Of a stretch of DNA of 64,000 bases, positions 58,345 through 64,000 are shown piece by piece; position 1 is the stretch's first letter; every line of letters starts with the position of its first letter. The position numbers were made by a program, and so were the translations under genes. The DNA comes from Costus lasius (Eukaryota; Streptophyta; Magnoliopsida; Zingiberales; Costaceae). Location of the stretch: NCBI GenBank assembly GCA_027563935.2, contig JANVAS020000231.1, positions 13,596,001 to 13,660,000 of the forward strand, read 5' to 3'. The notes under the pieces are model-generated. The model had not been told where the DNA came from, did no database searches, and worked only from the letters and a program-made list of their open reading frames with translations.

Positions 58345-60290
58345 GCCTCGCAGCCCCAGATCCTGATAAATGTCAAGCTCGGCTGTTTCCCATACCATAA
58401 CTCATATGGCGTCTTTGAAACGGCCTTGGATGGCACTCGGTTTAGTACCTTTGCAGCTGTTTCCAGTGCAAAACCCCAAAAGGAGTTGGGTAAAGAAGCC
58501 TGACTCATCATAGAACGAACCATATCAAGTAACGTTCTATTTCTCCTCTCGGACACACCATTCCATTGCGGTGTTCCTGGTGGAGTGAGCTGTGAGATGA
58601 TCCCACACTCCTTTAGATAGTCAGTAAACGCATGACTTAGGTATTCACCACCTCGATCTGAGCGAAGTGCCTTGATATTTCGGCCTAGCTGATTCTGTAC
58701 TTCATTTTTGAACTCTTTGAACTTGTCAAAAGATTCACTCTTATGTCTCATCAGATAGACATACCCATACCTACTGAAATCATCAGTAAAGGTAATGAAG
58801 TACTGATAGCCACCTCTGGCATGTTTACTAAATGGCCCACACACATCACTGTGTATAAGGTCAAGTAAACCTGAAGCCCTTTGACCTTTGTGAGGAAAAG
58901 GTGACTTCGTCATTTTACCCATTAAACAAGCCTTGCATGTATCAATCTCCTTGTAGGAGAATGATCCCAGCAGTCCATGATCATGCAACCGCTTAATGCG
59001 TTTCTCGTTAATATGTCCTAAACGACTATGCCATAGCAAGGTGCTGTCATCAGCATACTTGGCTTTCTTAATATCAATATTTTGTATCGAACTTTCCATG
59101 TCCAACACGAATAACCCATTGTTAATTGAACCAGTTGCATAAACAATATTATCAAAAGACAAAATACACTTTGAAATATTGCATTCAAAGGAAAATCCCT
59201 TCCTGACAAGAGCAGGAATGGAGATAATATTTTTAGTAATACTGGGAACAAAATAACAATTGTTTAGTTCCAATACAATTCCAGATGGTAAAGAAATGAA
59301 GTAGTCTCCTACAGCAACAGCAGCAACCCGTGCCCCGTTTCCAACGCGTAGGTCCACCTCATGCTGTCCCACCTGCCTTCTTCTCTTGAGTTCCTGTACA
59401 TTTGAACAAATGTGAACTCCACATGCAGTGTCCAACACCCATGATATAGAAGAAGATGAAAACATGACCTCAGTCACGAATATACCTGAGCCAGAAGCGA
59501 AGCTTCCCCTCTTATCTCCTTGGAGCGCTTTACAGTCCTTTTTCCAGTGACCCAGCTGGCCACAGTGGAAACACCTGTATTCCTTGGACCGCTTCACCTT
59601 CTGCTTCAGAGCCTTGCTGTAGCTCTTGACAGGGGTCTTGCCCTTCTTCCCCTTCTTCTTGTTCCTGGAAGGAACCATTAAGACAGAGGTCGAAGGCTTT
59701 CCCTTCAGAGTCTCCTCAGTAGTGAGGAGCATATTCAGCAGCTCTGCCGGAGTACAATCGATTTTGTTCATATTAAAGTTAATAATGAACGCGTCGAATG
59801 AAGGCGGGAGAGACTGCAGAATAATATCCACAGCAAGCTCCTGGTTGATGGTATGCCCCAGTTTCTCTAGAGCCTCCTTGTGCCCAATCATCTTGAGCAC
59901 ATGAGCTCCCACTGGGCTCCCTTCAGCCAGTTTGCTCTGAAAGAAGAGCTTCGTCAAATTATAGCGTTCAGTCCTCGCCTGTGCAGCATACAGCATCTTG
60001 AGGTTCGCTATCATGTCTATAGCAGACATATCCTCATGCTGACGCTGCAGCGGTGGCGTCATAGACGCTAACATCAGGCAAGCGACATCAATGCTATCAT
60101 TGACGTGCTTTTCATAGGCTTCCCGAACCGCCCTTGCGGCGTTCGGAGCGGGCTGCGGCGGTATCGCCGTCTCGAGGACATACAGTTTCCTCTCTGCCTT
60201 AAGAACGATCTTAAGGTGTCCAAACCAGTCAGAGAAGTTCGGCCCAGCAAACTTCTCCCTTTCCAGTAGGGATCGCACATTGAAGTTCAT
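58345..60290 (-). pseudogene. A5 polyprotein, 5' half (gag, protease, integrase)
   Basis: It begins at the Met codon at 60290 and runs 650 residues: gag, knuckle CFHCGQLGHWKKDC, protease DTA, integrase zinc finger, HSD, SDRGGEY and SERRNR, ending in the FIRIWGCEA segment. A6 then interrupts it. Its reading continues only four codons into the A6 LTR before a stop. No other lesion was seen. The partner half is 47258-49201. Confidence 0.94.
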
Positions 60291-62117
60291 GGTGTTCGTT
60301 GCTGCAGGTATCTACAACAATGCAAGAACAGCAAGGTCAGTATCAATGTATAAGAATCGATCAGGACTTAAGAAAGATTCCTTTTTCTCACTATTTTATC
60401 TGGCTTGAAAAATCCAACAAAACAGCCCGAAAGAGTAGACACGCTTTTAGTGAGATGGGATCCGGATTTCATACTTGGTCTCCGCGTCCCGCTCAGGCGA
60501 GATAAGATGCACAGAGAGTACAAGCACTAATCTCCGGTAGGCAGTCCCTGCCGATCGCCAACCCGTGCGATTCCCCTTCATCTGGGCAATCCAGCAGACT
60601 GTGCCAACTGAGTTGGTACAACACAGTCTCTGATCCCACAGATGGCTGCCTCCATGTGCTACCATATGCGCCACATATGTAGCCTACATGGTCAAGCTAA
60701 CCCGACCTACTCCCTGGACCACCATGTGCTATGCTGAGCAACGAGAAGGGATAAATCCCTACTCTGTAACACACAGGTGTAATCCCGCACCGTCTGAAGA
60801 TAGATGGACGTGCCCACTGAGTGGGTACAACACGGCTCCAACGATAATCAGAACAGTGAGGTTTCGCGTCAGAAGGCTTACGAGCTTGATATTTTAGCGT
60901 TGGATTTTAACGATCTTTTATCTTCTTCACTATCATACAATTCCTATGGTGATAGCAGAAGATAAACTTAATCATGCAATTCTAATATTCAAACATTAAA
61001 AGAAAGCATGGATCTTATGTGGTAAAAGCCCATAGCCCTAGTAAGACCTTAACCTAGTTTAAGTCTTCACTTGCTCTTCATGGGTCTTTTGCTGCTCATC
61101 TGGCCCAAACCTGGGCCCAAGCGCCATCTGCAGCTCTGGTGCGCCCACCAGGAATTTGCGCCTGGTCCCAGAGTCGAACCCTGGACCTCCCACCTGGTCT
61201 AGCCACTGCTGCAAGCGCCTCTGCCAAGTGTGCTCTGTGCTCTTGTCTAATTAAATTACAAATTTAACTATCTAGACAAGATTGACACACAGGTCAATTA
61301 CATTTTATAAATTAAAGCAATGTGATGCGCAGATCACAATAATTAATTTACAACAATTTTAAATCCCAGGCACGCAGGCCCCAGCACAGCACACAATTAA
61401 TATGGGCAGCCCACATAAGACTAAATAGACAAACATATGCATCCAATCAGCAATCATGTGATCCATCATAAAAATTAAAATTTTCGAAAAACCCCATGGG
61501 ATCAATTTTAATTTTTCCTTATTTGCCCTACAACCTTACAACGGTCCATTACTAGGGATCCACTCATCCAACCTAGTCAGATCCACTGCCCTTGCATGCA
61601 CCAAGTCATAACTGACTTGCGTCGACCAAAAAGGTCAACCATGCATGCGCCAGGGCTGAACTACCACACTGAGGTCTGGCAAGCGGGTGTGACCCCGGGC
61701 CTAACTCAGGTGCGTTCATTAGTCGTCTCAATCAGACATCGCTACACGCCTGTCTGCAGTCGACCTTTAGCCACCTCTGGCTTGCGCCAAGGTGCTATGT
61801 GGTCGACCCATCCAGGCTGTCAGATGATCTGATCAAACCTTTTGGATCAAACTTAGGGGTGACTTCAACCCTAATAACCCGTCTAAGGGTTTAATGCAAG
61901 GCTTTAGATCTATAGTTAGTCGCGCAAGTATTCAAGTTTTTTTTTTTTATAAAAACTAAGATGCGCCAACATACAACATACATGCGCAAATGAAACAAAA
62001 ACAAGTTTCGGCATGATATAATTTAACATGTGAATTTACGCATGTTATAGATCTAAGCATACATCGGCATTCATGGATCACAAATCAAAGCAATCATTTA
62101 AACATGCGTTCAACCTG
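60291..62117 (-). other. A5 leader
   Basis: Noncoding leader of about 1.8 kb with the family hairpins and the TTCGA hairpin segment (61158-61218). One side of the AAAGAGT/ACTCTTT stem carries a mismatch here (near 60435-60455). Sense 75-codon frame at 60447-60674. No gene seen. Confidence 0.85.
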
Positions 62118-62129
62118 GCTCTGATACCA
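62118..62129 (-). promoter_or_regulatory. A5 primer-binding site
   Basis: TGGTATCAGAGC on the sense strand, two bases from the 5' LTR. Confidence 0.96.
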
Positions 62130-62131
62130 AT

Positions 62132-63816
62132 TGAAGAGTCCCCTTCAAGGGGGAGCAAAACCCTAAAGTGATTAGCGCATACTATATTCATCTTGCGGAA
62201 GCTAGGGTTATAGGATCAACTCGCATGTTAAATGATCAACTCGAAAAGGGGCTAGTAAAGATTAATGAAAAACATTCATACCATCGCAATAGCCTAGATG
62301 TTGCCTTGGAAGCAAAGAGTCGATTGCCTCTTCTCCAAAGGGAATCGCACACAAGAGGATGATGGCAAACTCTTTGTCGCTCCTTGTGCTAGCAAGGGTC
62401 CAAAGTGTCTTTGATCGAATTGTGAGGGATGAAGACCTTGATCTCTCTTGGCCGAATCCTCCTCTAAACTCCAAGCGTCGCCACACACCACAAGAGACTA
62501 GAGAGGAAGAGATGGATAGGCGAGAATAGAAAGCCCTATTCGAACGTGAGAGTGGTCTCCAAGTGGAGATCATGGTTACTAAAAATAGTCACCACTCTCG
62601 CTTCAATGTTCACGTCAAGTGAACAATTCGCCAAGCCTTGAACCATGCACTCATTTCATGAGCCGGTTCACATTGGTTCGGTTTAAGAACCAATCAAGCC
62701 AATGATCTAGTCTAGATCTTAAATAAACCCTAAGGTTCCCGATCTAACCGTCGATCTCTTGGTGCTTCTGATCTGTCCGATCTAGCAACCATTCTCTCGA
62801 TCGAAGCTTACCGATCTCAAGCCCTAATCAATCAAACATGATCAGACTAGATCTCACTCACAATCAGAGATTAAATCCCATTAAACTGAACCCAAACAAT
62901 TCAGTCCACACGATCTGACTTAAGTAAGCCATATCATCAAATTGTGCGACCCTAAGGGTTTCCTTTAAATGTCGGTAACGATAACTGACGTCATCACGAT
63001 CAGTGAGGGGTATCTAGCAACACATCACTGTCTCCCGATATAAAGGAAAGAGTCTTCCAAGACTACACCCAAACCATAGCACAAGTGTGAATCAATTCAC
63101 AAGGCATGCATATTTCCTTTGCCACTGGATGTTCTTATTGGACAAGCGTGTCAAGCTTGTAGCTCCAATATGATGAGCATGATTAGATCAGATGAACACT
63201 GTCACCTGGGTATGGCCATACTCTTTTCTCAATCATCTCATCCAGGGGGCCCCTTTAGAACATCACACTCCTTAAACAAGGAGACGGCAATCCTATGTCT
63301 ATCACTAGTGCCCTAACCTGACTCAAGCTCATCATCCAAGATAGTCTATAATCATTATGTTTCAAATGATATTGAACTACCTCAAAGCAATGACAATCAT
63401 CATTTAGAAAACACAAGTGATCTCAAGTCAGAGGAAATGTGCCACTTGTCTCATTCAAGGAATATTCACATTGTGACAAACAATTGAACATCCTAGTAGG
63501 GTCTGTCCAGTACATCCAATGTACCCATGAGTCTACATCTTATTCCATGCTCGAAGCATCCTATAAGATTAGAACACATATTAGTCTCAATCATATCAAG
63601 GCTGTCTCATGTTCACCAAGATATATCGACTAAGGACTTTATAGCCTGTCAGCCTAGCTGAACAGCTTTGAGACATTATTCAAAAGAACATATATTGCAG
63701 CAGACAATGTAGCTAACTGAATAACAACCATGCCTTTATAAACATAATAGTTTATTACATGATACTGATACAATCCCAAAGGCCTCAAACATTAGGCTTA
63801 AGGGCATACCCCAACA
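62132..63816 (-). repeat. A5 5' LTR
   Basis: It is 1,685 bp, nearly identical to 45553-47237. The target duplication CTATG follows at 63817-63821. Confidence 0.97.
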
Positions 63817-63821
63817 CTATG

Positions 63822-64000
63822 ATCTCCCTGATCAAATGAAACCGTCTCTGTATGTGCTTGGACTTCTGGTGCGACCATGGTTCCTTTGCTTGTGCGATTG
63901 CTCCAGTGTTATCACAGAAGATAACCAAAGGATCTGCACTCGAAGGAACAACACCAAGTTCTCTCATGAACTTACGAATCCACACTGCCTCCTTGGATGC
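63822..64000 (-). pseudogene. A4 polyprotein, RNase H continuation (runs off window)
   Basis: RNase H segment with CDNTGAIAQAKEP and SKHIQRRFHLIREI, directly upstream in sense of 45417-45552. It shows R to M and R to W changes (near 63965 and 63878) relative to its sisters. The rest of A4 lies past the window end. Confidence 0.9.

Larger units (their letters stand above)
45553..63816 (-). mobile_element. A5: full-length family A copia element, host to A6
   Basis: Complete minus-strand element inserted in the RNase H region of A4, flanked by CTATG at 45548-45552 and 63817-63821. Its LTRs are each 1,685 bp with only two differences seen by eye (46070/62649 and one near 46806/63385). A6 (49202-58344) splits its polyprotein. 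Without A6 it is about 9.1 kb. Confidence 0.97.
43724..64000 (-). mobile_element. A4: family A copia element, 3' part, host to A5
   Basis: Its 3' LTR (43724-45396) and the end of its RNase H frame (45417-45552) are followed by A5 (45553-63816), and the frame resumes at 63822 and runs off the window. The A5 target duplication CTATG (45548-45552, 63817-63821) joins the two halves. The remaining internal domain and 5' LTR lie beyond the window, so A4's own target duplication cannot be tested; its left flank is CTAGA (43719-43723). Confidence 0.93.

Noticed and set aside
1..64000. Host protein-coding gene, CRISPR array, prophage or bacterial operon
   Set aside because: Every long frame resolves to retrotransposon gag or pol or its shadow; repeats are LTRs or short arrays; nothing bacterial was seen.

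Overview
The window is plant nuclear DNA made almost entirely of nested LTR retrotransposons. I see no host gene, tRNA, rRNA or CRISPR array. A plant source is indicated by Ty1/copia polyproteins of the Angela/BARE type, initiator-Met-tRNA primer sites (TGGTATCAGAGC), LTRs of about 1.7 kb, a Ty3/gypsy gag and an Athila-type pol remnant. The Angela/BARE character and LTRs starting TGTTGGGGTATGCCC would fit a large monocot genome, but that is only an inference.

One family (called A here) dominates. Its copies are: A0, a plus fragment at 1-674; S1, a solo LTR at 2409-4091; A1, minus, 4751-15592, containing solo LTR S2 at 10556-12246; A3, plus, 18470-36711, containing A2, minus, 19398-28506, inside its 5' LTR; and a three-deep minus-strand stack of A4 (43724 to beyond the window end), A5 (45553-63816) and A6 (49202-58344). 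Seven insertions have perfect 5-bp target duplications: GTCTG (S1), AGGTT (A1), AGATG (S2), AGAAT (A2), GTGTA (A3), CTATG (A5) and GCCTC (A6). Each complete copy reads LTR, primer site, leader of about 1.8 kb, one gag-protease-integrase-RT-RNase H frame of about 1,293 codons, polypurine tract, LTR.

The substrate is older. B, a diverged copia relative (minus), lies at 674-2408, 4092-4750 and 15593-17274 and is broken by S1 and A1. C, a Ty3/gypsy element (minus), has gag at 17275-18453, leader and primer site at 36717-36856 and a probable LTR at 36857-38454; A3 sits in its leader and the outer edge of B abuts its gag. E, an Athila-like pol ruin (minus), is at 38455-41340. D, a heavily decayed copia fragment (plus), is at 41757-43723.

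Relative ages follow from nesting, LTR-pair differences counted by eye, and coding damage. A1 (about 10 differences, at least four stop codons) and A3 (about 10) are older; A2, A5 and A6 (about 2 to 4) are very recent. Only A6 is structurally complete with an uninterrupted open frame. A3 also has an intact 1,294-codon frame, but A2 separates its promoter from the rest of the transcription unit. A5 was open until A6 landed in it. The most interesting unexplained signals are conserved RNA-like hairpins in the family A leader and LTR. Some show paired compensatory changes between copies or between sibling hairpins, and relatives of two of them occur in family B.
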